From positions 1 to 64,000 of the forward strand of contig JALONK010000009.1 of NCBI GenBank assembly GCA_025454975.1: a stretch of DNA of 64,000 nt, written 5' to 3'. Position numbers and translations under genes: made by a program. The DNA is from Bacteroidia bacterium (GTDB taxonomy: Bacteria > Bacteroidota > Bacteroidia > UKL13-3). The notes below the pieces were generated by a model. That model had not been told where the DNA came from. It was given only the letters and a program-made list of their open reading frames with translations, and did not search any database. This document shows positions 7,465-16,285 of this stretch, in pieces (the stretch's first letter is position 1; every line of letters begins with the position of its first letter).

Positions 7465-7815
7465 ATGAGTAGTGAAAAAATAGATTTGAGTTATCTTTTA
7501 ACCGTTGGTGGCGACGATATGGAATTTGTAAGAGAAATGTTGGATATGTTTTTAAATTCTGCTCCAATAGAGGTAAATAATATTTCAACACATTTCGCTA
7601 GTGGCGATTATCAGGCGATGGCAAGTGCTGCGCATAAAATCAAAGCCCCCATTCAAATGATGGGCGAACACGAAATGGCCGACATCATTATTCAAATTGA
7701 AACAATAGGTAAGAATAACGAAGGAATAGCTGAGCTACCTAATTTAATTGCAAAACTTAAGATTGAACTGGAGAAAGTTATCGTGAAAATTAATGATTTG
7801 GATACTCAAATGTAA
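7465..7815 (+). CDS. Stand-alone histidine phosphotransfer (Hpt) domain protein
   Basis: A 116-residue all-helical protein whose whole length is an Hpt domain. The phosphoacceptor is H57 in SAAHKIKAPIQMMG, which matches the HxxKxxxxxxG pattern of Hpt proteins. The rest consists of amphipathic helices. Stand-alone Hpt proteins relay phosphate between a hybrid histidine kinase and a response regulator. No kinase lies next to it, so its partners are elsewhere. The transcript is closed by a strong terminator 16 bases after the stop. Confidence 0.88.
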   Translation: MSSEKIDLSYLLTVGGDDMEFVREMLDMFLNSAPIEVNNISTHFASGDYQAMASAAHKIKAPIQMMGEHEMADIIIQIETIGKNNEGIAELPNLIAKLKIELEKVIVKINDLDTQM

Positions 7816-7831
7816 TTGCCGTACATGAAAC

Positions 7832-7862
7832 AAAAAACGCCAACATATAGTTGGCGTTTTTT
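7832..7862. terminator. Bidirectional intrinsic terminator
   Basis: A perfect 13-bp stem (arms 7832-7844 and 7850-7862, AAAAAACGCCAAC and its complement) around the loop ATATA. The A- and T-runs let it act on both strands. It separates the convergent Hpt gene (end 7815) and the barrel gene (end 7884). Confidence 0.93.
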
Positions 7863-7883
7863 ATTAAATATTCTTTCTGTTGA

Positions 7884-8591
7884 TTAGAATTTCATACCAA
7901 GACGAATACCGGTAGTGAATAAAGTAAAACCAGATTCGCTTCCACCTAAGGCTTTTGATTTTTGACTTCCAACTTCAACTTCTACATCTCTTTGAGATGT
8001 CATAGCATAACCCCAAGTGAATTCACCACCTAAATAAATAGCTTCAGTAAAGTAGTAATCTGCACCTGCAATCAGATTAAAACCAAAAGTTCTACTACCT
8101 CTAGGACCGTTGTAGTTTTGGCCATCAAATCCGTCATGAGCACCTGTAATAGTTGCTTTTGTTCCGTTAGAGAAACCTACATTTGGATCGTAGTTATCCC
8201 ATTCCTCACTGGCAGAGTTAAATACGAAATTTAATTCAGCACCAACATATGGTGAGAATTTTGAGGTTCCGGCAAAATGTTTTTCAATACCGGGTTTAAA
8301 GGTAAATGTCGAACTTTTTTGTGTACGAGTTCCTACTTTACCAGTTCCATCTTGATTTTCGGCAGCTTCGGTTTTATCACTTGAACTAATAAATGCGAAT
8401 TGCGCCCTAGCTGCTAAATCGTCGCTTAAAAAGTAACGCGCCCTAATATTGGGTGTAAAAAGGCTAATTGGAGCAGTTCCGGTTTGAAAGTTTAATTGTG
8501 TTTCTAAAGTAAAGTCGCCACTAGTAGCTTTTTGAGCGAATGATGCAAATCCGATTGCAACAAATTGGGCTAATACTAAAATTTTTTTCAT
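7884..8591 (-). CDS. Outer-membrane beta-barrel protein (porin family)
   Basis: A 235-residue exported protein with a cleavable signal peptide (1-19, ending SFAQ). The mature part alternates polar and hydrophobic residues in about eight strands with charged loops and ends in GIRLGMKF, a terminal Phe being the usual BAM recognition signal. Aromatic strand ends such as YFLSDDLAARAQFAFI and YYFTEAIYLGGEFTWGY are visible. This fits the small OmpA/OmpW-like barrels of Bacteroidota. The ligand or role is not evident. It is transcribed alone from a good -7 element. Confidence 0.85.
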   Translation of the reverse strand: MKKILVLAQFVAIGFASFAQKATSGDFTLETQLNFQTGTAPISLFTPNIRARYFLSDDLAARAQFAFISSSDKTEAAENQDGTGKVGTRTQKSSTFTFKPGIEKHFAGTSKFSPYVGAELNFVFNSASEEWDNYDPNVGFSNGTKATITGAHDGFDGQNYNGPRGSRTFGFNLIAGADYYFTEAIYLGGEFTWGYAMTSQRDVEVEVGSQKSKALGGSESGFTLFTTGIRLGMKF

Positions 8592-8615
8592 AAGATTTTT
8601 TGTTTGATTACCTCA

Positions 8616-8642
8616 CAAAGATATAGTGATTTAAAACTTCAA
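8616..8642 (-). promoter_or_regulatory. Promoter of the outer-membrane barrel gene
   Basis: On the minus strand TATCTTTG (8616-8623) matches the Bacteroidota -7 element TAnnTTTG exactly, and a TTG (8640-8642) lies 16 bases upstream, slightly closer than the usual 19-21. The predicted leader is about 20 nt. Confidence 0.55.
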
Positions 8643-8818
8643 TTTTCGTATTAAATGCTTCTTAAAGTTGTTAATAATGGCTTTTAGATACATTTTTCTA
8701 AATCATTTAACATCTAAACCTGTTGATTTGATTAAGGAAATGAATTGTCTGTTTTTTATGACAATTCTTAAAAGTTATGCCCAAGCTTCCATATTAAAGG
8801 CATTTATTTTAATGGTTT

Positions 8819-9472
8819 TTACCAACCTTCGGCCCCAATTAATGGAACAAATTTGAAGTCCGATAATACAATTTTTTCGAATTTTGTTGAAGATTTTCTG
8901 ACAACCGTAATCATTTTTTGAGACTTTTCATCACCAACCGGTATAACCATGATGCCGCCTATGGCGAGTTGTGCAGCCAATGTTTTAGGTATCACTGGAG
9001 CCCCCGCTGTAACCAATATTTTATCGAATGGAGCTTCGGCCGGCCAGCCTTTTGTGCCATCTCCACACAACGTGTTTACATGGTATCCGAAGTATTGAAT
9101 CATTTCTTTGGCTTTAATTAATAAGGCATCGTGCCTCTCAATACTGTAAACATTTGCCTTTAGTTCAGCAAGAATACAACATTGATAACCGCTGCCTGTA
9201 CCAATTTCTAATACCTTATCTCCCGGAGAAATTTGTAACAGTTGTGTTTGATAAGCCACAGTGTATGGTTGTGAAATGGTTTGCCCTTCCCCAATAGGGA
9301 ATGCCTTATCCTCGTAGGCATGACTTTCAAATGTTTTATTGAAAAAATAATGACGTTGAATTTTTCCTATGGCAGCCAATACCTGCTCATCATGAATTCC
9401 CTTTTCGCGTAGCTCACCTACCAGTTTTTTTCTGGCACCTTTATTTTTATAGGAATCAATATAATTTGTCAT
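8819..9472 (-). CDS. pcm: Protein-L-isoaspartate O-methyltransferase
   Basis: A 217-residue SAM-dependent enzyme that methylates isoaspartyl residues in damaged proteins so that they can be repaired. The PCMT signature GQTISQPYTVA is at 63-73, SAM motif I VLEIGTGSGYQ at 87-97, and post-motif residues including ILVTAGAP near 150. The length is typical. It is monocistronic and divergent from the 9,654 gene; a perfect palindrome lies 15 bases upstream of its start. Confidence 0.96.
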   Translation of the reverse strand: MTNYIDSYKNKGARKKLVGELREKGIHDEQVLAAIGKIQRHYFFNKTFESHAYEDKAFPIGEGQTISQPYTVAYQTQLLQISPGDKVLEIGTGSGYQCCILAELKANVYSIERHDALLIKAKEMIQYFGYHVNTLCGDGTKGWPAEAPFDKILVTAGAPVIPKTLAAQLAIGGIMVIPVGDEKSQKMITVVRKSSTKFEKIVLSDFKFVPLIGAEGW

Positions 9473-9486
9473 AACAACTTACAAAA

Positions 9487-9503
9487 GTGCATTTAAAATG
9501 CAC
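9487..9503. repeat. Perfect 17-nt palindrome upstream of pcm
   Basis: GTGCATTT, one central A, then AAATGCAC is fully symmetric. It lies 15 bases before the pcm start. A second short inverted repeat, GTTAA(5 T)TTAAC, follows at 9511-9525, and an 8-bp pair GTAAACCT / AGGTTTAC occurs at 9565-9572 and 9604-9611. The cluster of dyads in a divergent promoter region suggests an operator, which is inference. Confidence 0.5.
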
Positions 9504-9653
9504 CTGTTGTGTTAATTTTTTTAACAGTGCCATGTGAATTGGTGCAGGTGTATAGTTTATTGATGTAAACCTGTAATGCCTTGTGAATAAACAGTAAAAT
9601 TAAAGGTTTACACTGAAAGGCATACTTCTATATTCGTATTGCACAAATACACT

Positions 9654-10598
9654 ATGATAAAAGTAGGAATAATTGGGGCAAATGAGTTAGGTAAAAAACA
9701 TGCATCACAGTTTTTGCAGATTCCTGATTTTGAACTGGTAGGTTTTTACGATCACACTCCAACAGTTGCCAAACAATTTGAAGAAGAAAACCGAATCAAG
9801 TTTTTTTCTCAATTAAACGAGCTGATTGATGCCGTTGATGCGGTTGATATTCTTTCACCCGTGGGTACTCACTACAGATATGCCTCACAAGCCATCCGTA
9901 AATCAAAACATGTGTTGCTTAATGGTTTATTAAGTGAAGATATCAGAGAAGCCAAACAACTGAGTGAACTCGCCATTGAAGCAAATGTAAACCTGAAAAT
10001 ATTACATGAAGATAAGTTTCACCCCGAACTAAAAACTTTTAAAAGAATGGTAAAACGCCCGGGATATGTTGAACTTAAACGCTATCAGAATAAGGTATTA
10101 AGTGTAAGTAACGATTCGATGATATTTGGAATGATATTGAGTGATATTGATTTGCTTACTTATATAATAGGCTCGAATGTGAAAAAAGTTATTGCCAATG
10201 GTGCAGCCGTTTTTAATACCTATACCGATTTTGTAAATGTTCGATTAGAGTTTGATAATGGATGTGTAGCCAATTTAATGTGTGGTAACTTTATTAATGG
10301 CGACCATAGTTATATTCGTGCTTACCAAAAATCGGAATGTATTACCATGGGATTAAATGATTTTGAAATAACTAAGTTGGTAAGGGATGATAGAAATGAA
10401 ATGGTGTTAACTGAAATTACACCTAAAACAGCCAAAAAAACTGATGTTGTTAAACTTGAGTTAGAATATTTTGCTCAGTCAATTACCAGTAAAACAAAAC
10501 TCTCTCTTGATACACACCAAAGTTATCAAAACTTAAGAATCGCCTATCAAGTAATAGAGAAGATGTATCCCAGTACTTTATTTGATTATAATAGTTAA
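9654..10598 (+). CDS. Degenerate Gfo/Idh/MocA-family protein (probable non-catalytic)
   Basis: A 314-residue protein with the Rossmann fold and C-terminal alpha/beta domain of the Gfo/Idh/MocA sugar dehydrogenases. The dinucleotide loop reads GANELG (8-13), where the family has GxGxxG, and the place of the strongly conserved EKP motif is taken by NGL (90-92, in KHVLLNGLLSED). With both cofactor and catalytic signatures changed it is unlikely to be an ordinary NAD(P)-dependent dehydrogenase. I use the ATG at 9654, not the in-frame TTG at 9639, because the protein then starts at the first Rossmann strand. It precedes a lipoprotein and a polysaccharide-initiating transferase. Confidence 0.85.
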   Translation: MIKVGIIGANELGKKHASQFLQIPDFELVGFYDHTPTVAKQFEEENRIKFFSQLNELIDAVDAVDILSPVGTHYRYASQAIRKSKHVLLNGLLSEDIREAKQLSELAIEANVNLKILHEDKFHPELKTFKRMVKRPGYVELKRYQNKVLSVSNDSMIFGMILSDIDLLTYIIGSNVKKVIANGAAVFNTYTDFVNVRLEFDNGCVANLMCGNFINGDHSYIRAYQKSECITMGLNDFEITKLVRDDRNEMVLTEITPKTAKKTDVVKLELEYFAQSITSKTKLSLDTHQSYQNLRIAYQVIEKMYPSTLFDYNS

Positions 10599-10640
10599 TG
10601 CTACTGTTTTACTTGTGTTAGATTGTTGAAGCCAATTTAT

Positions 10641-10648
10641 TACATTTG
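10641..10648 (+). promoter_or_regulatory. -7 promoter element of the lipoprotein/glycosyltransferase operon
   Basis: TACATTTG matches TAnnTTTG exactly. No well-spaced -33 TTG is visible. The element contains the in-frame TTG at 10646, so that TTG cannot be the translation start; ATG 10661 would have a leader of under 15 nt. Confidence 0.5.
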
Positions 10649-10660
10649 CCTAAATCAGAA

Positions 10661-11542
10661 ATGAAAAAATCTAACGCATTTATCCTTATTCTAGCCGGAT
10701 TTGTTTGGAGTGCCTGTAAGGTATTTGATAATGAAGTTGTAGTGCCGGCATATATTTACATTCCGAGTTATACATTCCAAACAAGGGCCGAAGGTCCGAA
10801 TGGAAATGAAGGTGACTCAACCAGCCGTTTCCTTGATATGTGGATTTTTACCAAAGGAAATATTGAAGGTGGTTTTGGTTTGCCAACACTAATACCAATT
10901 CAGCGACAAGGATTAACTGAAATTGGTGTTGATGCAGGTATTCTTCGCAGTGGACAAAACAATGAAAGGTTGCCTTATCCATTAGTAGATCGTTATTTCA
11001 CTACATTAAATTTGCAACCCGGTAAGGTAGATACCATTATTCCAACCTTTAAATATGTGGATGGAATTACTTTTAAAATGATTGAAGACTTTGACCGTAT
11101 TGGTAACCGCTTTGAATTTAATATTCGTCAGGAAGGGGATACCCTCATCAGGTTTACAGGTGATAGTGCCAGAAATAAAGAACGTTTTTCCGGGAGATTA
11201 ATACTTACTGATTCATCTGATTTTGTTCGATTAGTAACCGTTGATGAATTTAACTTGAATGCACGCGTATCTCCGGTGTATTTAGAGATGGACTATAATA
11301 CAGATGTGATCTTGTTTGTTGGTTTGTTTGTTTCAGATGCATCGGGCTCAACTGTGCGACAAGTTCCATTATTTAATGCATTTCCAACATCAGGCTGGAA
11401 TAGAGTATATATTGATTTAACTAAAGACATTACGACTTTACCGCTTGATAACCGTTATAAACTCTACATTCAATTAATTAGATCAAAGGGCTCGCCTATG
11501 CCCAATGTTATGTTGGATAATATAAAATTGATTGAAGGTTGA
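10661..11542 (+). CDS. Predicted lipoprotein of unknown function
   Basis: A 293-residue protein with a basic, hydrophobic N terminus (KKSNAFILILAGFVWSAC). The cysteine after VWSA is probably the lipidated residue, although Trp at the -3 position is unusual for a lipobox. The rest is rich in beta strands and ends with an MLDNIKL motif like the jelly-roll carbohydrate-binding modules, which suggests one or two beta-sandwich domains. I do not recognise a named family. Its stop overlaps the start of the polyprenyl glycosylphosphotransferase gene, so a role in exopolysaccharide assembly or surface attachment is likely by context. Confidence 0.75.
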   Translation: MKKSNAFILILAGFVWSACKVFDNEVVVPAYIYIPSYTFQTRAEGPNGNEGDSTSRFLDMWIFTKGNIEGGFGLPTLIPIQRQGLTEIGVDAGILRSGQNNERLPYPLVDRYFTTLNLQPGKVDTIIPTFKYVDGITFKMIEDFDRIGNRFEFNIRQEGDTLIRFTGDSARNKERFSGRLILTDSSDFVRLVTVDEFNLNARVSPVYLEMDYNTDVILFVGLFVSDASGSTVRQVPLFNAFPTSGWNRVYIDLTKDITTLPLDNRYKLYIQLIRSKGSPMPNVMLDNIKLIEG

Positions 11543-12957
11543 TAAAGTTCAGACGTCATACATTATTATTCATTTCTTTTGATTTTGTGGCTGCAATGCT
11601 GGCATGGTTCAGCTTTTATGCCTATCGAAAATTGTTTATCGAACCTGATAAATTTGGCTATGCCGTACCGGTTGAAGCTACAGGAAACCTATATATGGGC
11701 TTGTTGTTGATTCCGACCTACTGGGTTGTACTATATTTTTTTTCAGGTACGTATGCTGATGTGTGGCGTAAATCAAGAATCAAAGAAATTTCTAAAACCT
11801 TATCCATTTCAGGTTTAGGAGTTATAATACTTTTTTTCGCCTTATTGTTGGATGATGAAGTAAAGTCGTATGAACAGTATTATAAAACCATTGTAGCCTT
11901 ATACCTCCTTCATGTTTGTTATACCATTTTTGTTAGAATTATTGCAGCCACGCATATAAAGTCGTTAATTAATAAACAGCTCATCGGCTTTAAAACAATA
12001 GTGGTTGGGAATAATCAACAAGCTATTGATTTGGTAAATGAACTGAAACAAGATGGAAGCAAACAAGGATATTTATTACATGGATTTGTTACTGTTAATG
12101 AAACGCCTTCATCTTCTTTATCATCTGTTATTTCTTACCTTGGTAATTACGACACTTTACCTCAATTAATAAAACAACACCAAATTGAAGAAGTAATTAT
12201 TGCTGTTGAGTCATCGAATCATAAAGCCATTACAGAGGTAACAAATTTATTAGAGGATGTTCCGGTAATTTTAAAAATTGTTCCCGACTTGTTTGATGTA
12301 GTGAGTGGTTCGGTAAGAATGCAAAACGTATTAGGTACTGCACTTATCGAAATAAACAACCAATTGATGCCGGCTTGGCAAATGGCAACCAAACGTATCA
12401 TTGACATTGTGGTATCTTTAGTTGTGTTGATTCTATTGTCGCCGCTATACCTCTTTTTAGCAGTAGCCGTTAAATTTTCTTCTGAGGGTCCAATATTTTT
12501 TAAGCAGGTTAGAATTGGCCTGCATGGTAAGCATTTTAACATCATAAAGTACCGTACGATGTATATAAATGCCGAAGCTAATGGCCCTGCATTATCTTCA
12601 AAAAATGATAAACGTATTACGGCCATTGGTAGAACTTTACGTAAATATCGTTTAGATGAAATACCTCAGTTTTATAATGTATTGGTAGGCGATATGAGTT
12701 TGGTTGGTCCACGTCCGGAGCGACAATATTATATTGACCAAATTATGCAGGTAGCACCTCACTATAAACACTTGCAAAGGGTAAGGCCGGGCATTACTTC
12801 TTGGGGAATGGTAAAATATGGGTATGCAGAAAATATTCAACAAATGGTTGAACGATTAAAGTTTGATATTTTATATATAGAAAATATGAGTTTAGCTATG
12901 GACTTCCGTATTTTAATTTATACCGTAAAAACCATTTTACAAGGCAGAGGTAAATAG
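11539..12957 (+). CDS. Exopolysaccharide polyprenyl glycosylphosphotransferase (WbaP/EpsE-type)
   Basis: A 472-residue inner-membrane enzyme that starts polysaccharide repeat units by moving a sugar-1-phosphate from a nucleotide sugar to undecaprenyl phosphate. Four hydrophobic segments lie in 10-138, a Rossmann-like CoA-binding domain in about 150-260, and a fifth membrane helix at 287-312 leads into the bacterial sugar transferase domain. Key motifs are SEGPIFFKQ (315-323), the catalytic DE in DEIPQF (373-378) and GPRPE (390-394). The start is a TTG overlapping the previous stop (TTGA). It ends 2 bases from recG, which runs the other way. It could initiate the repeat unit of the 55.5-64 kb cluster. 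Confidence 0.93.
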   Translation: MIKFRRHTLLFISFDFVAAMLAWFSFYAYRKLFIEPDKFGYAVPVEATGNLYMGLLLIPTYWVVLYFFSGTYADVWRKSRIKEISKTLSISGLGVIILFFALLLDDEVKSYEQYYKTIVALYLLHVCYTIFVRIIAATHIKSLINKQLIGFKTIVVGNNQQAIDLVNELKQDGSKQGYLLHGFVTVNETPSSSLSSVISYLGNYDTLPQLIKQHQIEEVIIAVESSNHKAITEVTNLLEDVPVILKIVPDLFDVVSGSVRMQNVLGTALIEINNQLMPAWQMATKRIIDIVVSLVVLILLSPLYLFLAVAVKFSSEGPIFFKQVRIGLHGKHFNIIKYRTMYINAEANGPALSSKNDKRITAIGRTLRKYRLDEIPQFYNVLVGDMSLVGPRPERQYYIDQIMQVAPHYKHLQRVRPGITSWGMVKYGYAENIQQMVERLKFDILYIENMSLAMDFRILIYTVKTILQGRGK

Positions 12958-12959
12958 CA

Positions 12960-15056
12960 CTAACTGATATGGCCCCATTTCAATTTTTGTTGATAGCTTA
13001 TTAATTGACGTTTTAATTGCTCGTGTTGAGGATGGTTTAAATTTGGATCGTGTTGCAAAATAAGTTGTGCAGCCTCTCTAGCTTCTTTCAATACATCTTG
13101 ATCTTTTGATAAATCAGCAATTTTTAAATCTAATACACCACTTTGTGCTGTTCCTTCCAATTGTCCCGGTCCGCGAAGTTTTAAATCCACCTCCGAAATT
13201 TCGAACCCATTGTTTGATTCGCACATGGTTTTTATTCTAAGTTTACTATCACTACTTAATTTATAGCCCGTCATTAACACACAAAAACTTTGTTCGGCTC
13301 CTCTTCCCACCCTTCCTCTTAACTGGTGTAATTGCGATAAACCAAAACGTTCGGCACTTTCGATAATCATAACACTTGCATTAGGAACATTAACACCAAC
13401 TTCAATAACCGTAGTAGCCACCATTATATGTGCTTCACCCCTTACAAACCTGCCCATTTCTGCATCTTTTTCCTGAGCTTTCATTTTACCATGTACCATA
13501 GCAATTTGATATCGTGGCATCGGGAAATGTTTTACCAACTCATCGAACCCATGTTGAAGGTTCATATAATCCATTTTTTCACTTTCCTCTATCAACGGAT
13601 AAACAATATATACTTGTCGTCCTTTTGCAATTTCTTCCCTCATAAATCCATATACCGCTAAACGGTTAGTGTCGAACCTATGAACAGTTTTAATTGGTTT
13701 ACGACCTGCCGGAAGTTCATCAATGGCACTTGTATCCAAATCGCCATATAAAGTCATGGCAAGTGTTCTTGGAATTGGTGTTGCCGTCATCACCAACATG
13801 TGTGGCGGTATATGATTTTTTTTCCATAATTGCGCGCGTTGTTCAACTCCAAAACGATGTTGCTCATCAATAATGGCCATGCCCAACTGCTTAAACTGTA
13901 CGCTCGACTCAATTAAAGCATGTGTTCCAATTAATATATGTACATCACCATTTAGCACAGCTTCCCTCACAGCTTTTTTCTTTTTGGCAGGTGTTGATCC
14001 GGTTAATAATTCAACACGTACTTGCATTTTATTGATAAGGGTTGATATGGTTTCAAAATGTTGTTGTGCAAGTATTTCAGTTGGGGCCATCATACATGCT
14101 TGGTGGTTATTATCCAATGCCATTAGCATACTCATTAAGGCAACAACTGTTTTTCCGCTGCCCACATCACCTTGCACTAATCTATTCATTTGTTTCCCCG
14201 ATTTAACGTCAGTTCTTATTTCCTTCAACACTCTTTTTTGTGCGTTGGTAAGCGCAAATGGCAGATGTTCATTAAAAAAAGTATTAAAATAAAAACCAAT
14301 ATTAGGCATGGGAATTCCTGCAATGGTTTGGGTGCGTTTAACTTTGTACCTTAATAAACGCATCTGTACAAAAAAGAACTCTTCAAATTTTAACCGGTAC
14401 TGAGCGGCTGCAAGTAATGTATTAGATTGTGGGAAATGGATATGTAAAAGTGCTTCCTTCTTAGGTATAAACTCGAATTTTTTTATCAGGTGAGGAGGTA
14501 AATTATCTTCAACTTCAAATCGTTTATCCGTAATTAAGTGATGCACTATTTTCATCAACACCTTCGAATCAACTCCCCGGGCTTTCATTTTTTCGGTAGT
14601 TGGATACAAAGGCATGATGTGTTTATAAAGTTTTTCTTGCGCTTGTTCAGGGTCTTCAATGGTGGGATGTGGCATATTGATATAACCATTAAATTCGGCC
14701 GGTTTTCCAAATACTAAATAGGTTTTACCTTGCTTTACTGATTCTTCAATCCATTTAATTCCTTTGAACCATACCAATTCCATCACACCGGTACCATCAT
14801 TCAACTCGGCCACCAAACGCTCTGCCTTTCCTTGTCCTACGCGCTTCATACTTGTAATTCTACCTTTAATTTGCAGGTACGACATGTCAGGCAAAATGTC
14901 TTTAATGGCATAAACCTGCGAGCGGTCGATATGACGGTAAGGAAAATGGTAAAGTAAATCGCCGAAAGTAAAAATACTTAGCTCTTTCTTCAGTATTTCA
15001 GCTCGCGCTGTTCCAACACCTTTTAAGTACTCTATCGGCGTATTTAAAAATTCCAC
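12960..15056 (-). CDS. recG: ATP-dependent DNA helicase RecG
   Basis: A 698-residue superfamily 2 helicase that remodels stalled replication forks and branched recombination intermediates. The N-terminal wedge (OB-fold) domain spans about 55-140. Helicase motifs follow: GDVGSGKT (Walker A, 296-303), DEQH (motif II, 397-400), MTATPIPRTLAM (motif III, about 423-434) and the late motifs ending with QLRGRVGRG. The C-terminal TRG region is present. Length is normal for the family. It is convergent with the glycosylphosphotransferase gene with a 2-base gap and no terminator hairpin between them. Confidence 0.97.
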   Translation of the reverse strand: MEFLNTPIEYLKGVGTARAEILKKELSIFTFGDLLYHFPYRHIDRSQVYAIKDILPDMSYLQIKGRITSMKRVGQGKAERLVAELNDGTGVMELVWFKGIKWIEESVKQGKTYLVFGKPAEFNGYINMPHPTIEDPEQAQEKLYKHIMPLYPTTEKMKARGVDSKVLMKIVHHLITDKRFEVEDNLPPHLIKKFEFIPKKEALLHIHFPQSNTLLAAAQYRLKFEEFFFVQMRLLRYKVKRTQTIAGIPMPNIGFYFNTFFNEHLPFALTNAQKRVLKEIRTDVKSGKQMNRLVQGDVGSGKTVVALMSMLMALDNNHQACMMAPTEILAQQHFETISTLINKMQVRVELLTGSTPAKKKKAVREAVLNGDVHILIGTHALIESSVQFKQLGMAIIDEQHRFGVEQRAQLWKKNHIPPHMLVMTATPIPRTLAMTLYGDLDTSAIDELPAGRKPIKTVHRFDTNRLAVYGFMREEIAKGRQVYIVYPLIEESEKMDYMNLQHGFDELVKHFPMPRYQIAMVHGKMKAQEKDAEMGRFVRGEAHIMVATTVIEVGVNVPNASVMIIESAERFGLSQLHQLRGRVGRGAEQSFCVLMTGYKLSSDSKLRIKTMCESNNGFEISEVDLKLRGPGQLEGTAQSGVLDLKIADLSKDQDVLKEAREAAQLILQHDPNLNHPQHEQLKRQLISYQQKLKWGHIS

Positions 15057-15149
15057 GATGCAAAATAATTTAATTAGCGTTGTACATCAACAATATTTTC
15101 CTCATCAGGTTGTGTATTATTACTCCAATCAATACGTTAATTTCGTTGA

Positions 15150-16274
15150 ATGAAGTTTCGAATAATTATTTCTTTGTTGTTAATCAATACTAGTATTGTT
15201 TTAGGCAACAACAATCAATTGTATCCGGTTATTATAAAAGGTAAGTATGGCTATACCAATAAGGCAGGCGAACTAAAGATAAAAGCCATATATGATTACG
15301 CTGAAAATTTTTATGAAAATCGCGCAGTAGTGGCTTTAAACAACATGCCTTGTGTTATTGATTTAAACAATAAGCGGATTATTGATACCGGTGTTTACAG
15401 CCAAATTCAACGTTACAGTGAGGGGCGTTGTAAGGTTGTAAATTTCACCAACGAACAATTTTTTATTGATACCCTTGGTAAAGTATTATTTAAGGTAGAT
15501 CCGCAGTATTATGATGCCAGGCGATTTAAAAATGGATTGTCGAATGTATCTAAGCAGGTTGATGTACATACCTTAAAGTTTAACCATGATATTGTTAATT
15601 TAGGCTATAAATTCGGTTTTATTAATGAAAAAGGGGAGGAGGTGATTCCATTAATATATGACGATGCCGACGATTTTGAAAATGGTTTTTGCAGGGTTAG
15701 GCTGGGCACTAAATTCGGTATTATTAATACCAAGGGTGAAGAGGTAGTACCCATAAAATACTATAATATCGGGAAGTTTCTTGAAGATTTTGCCGTGTTT
15801 GATAATGGCGGAAAATATGGTTATTTAAATACCAAAGGGGAAGTAATAATACAACCCGCTTATAAATATGCTTATGATTTCAGCGAACAATTGGCAGGAG
15901 TAATGGTTGATGGAAAGTTTGGTTTTATTAATACATCCGGAGCTCTTGTAATTCAAGCAAAATACGAAGCTGTTCGTCCGTTTTCTGAAGGATTGGCCGC
16001 TGTAAAATTAAATGGCAAATGGGGGTTTATAGATAAGCAAGGAACCCCAAAAATTGGTTTTGTATTTGATGATGCCACCTTATTTGCCGACGGAAGATGT
16101 GCAGTTTTAGTAAAACGTAAATGGGGCTTTATATCATCCGACGGTAGAACAGCAATTCCGTTTGAATTTGATGCAGTTGGTACCTTTAATGATGGAATTG
16201 CCGAAGTAATGATAGGGCAGATTTCAGTGTATATGACAAAATCAGGAATGATTATTCCTGATTTAAAGAAGTAG
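15150..16274 (+). CDS. Exported WG-repeat protein
   Basis: A 374-residue protein with a signal peptide (1-19) and then a chain of about seven WG beta-repeats. Each has a strand core of the type KxGFINxxGxxxI followed by YDxAxxFxxGxAxV; cores KYGY, KFGF, KFGI, KYGY, KFGF, KWGF and KWGF can be picked out from about residue 30 to 330. WG repeats form beta-propeller-like or solenoid structures that probably serve in protein or surface contacts. No catalytic domain is attached. Its stop is 11 bases from the oppositely oriented PKD/T9SS gene. The exact role is unknown. Confidence 0.87.
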   Translation: MKFRIIISLLLINTSIVLGNNNQLYPVIIKGKYGYTNKAGELKIKAIYDYAENFYENRAVVALNNMPCVIDLNNKRIIDTGVYSQIQRYSEGRCKVVNFTNEQFFIDTLGKVLFKVDPQYYDARRFKNGLSNVSKQVDVHTLKFNHDIVNLGYKFGFINEKGEEVIPLIYDDADDFENGFCRVRLGTKFGIINTKGEEVVPIKYYNIGKFLEDFAVFDNGGKYGYLNTKGEVIIQPAYKYAYDFSEQLAGVMVDGKFGFINTSGALVIQAKYEAVRPFSEGLAAVKLNGKWGFIDKQGTPKIGFVFDDATLFADGRCAVLVKRKWGFISSDGRTAIPFEFDAVGTFNDGIAEVMIGQISVYMTKSGMIIPDLKK

Positions 16275-16285
16275 AGAATAACTCG

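Noticed and set aside
12219-12626. 135-codon open frame antisense to the glycosylphosphotransferase gene
   Set aside because: Shadow of a strongly conserved enzyme; no independent evidence.
13873-14292. 139-codon open frame antisense to recG
   Set aside because: It lies wholly within the well-supported recG helicase domain, in the opposite frame; there is no start context or family match.
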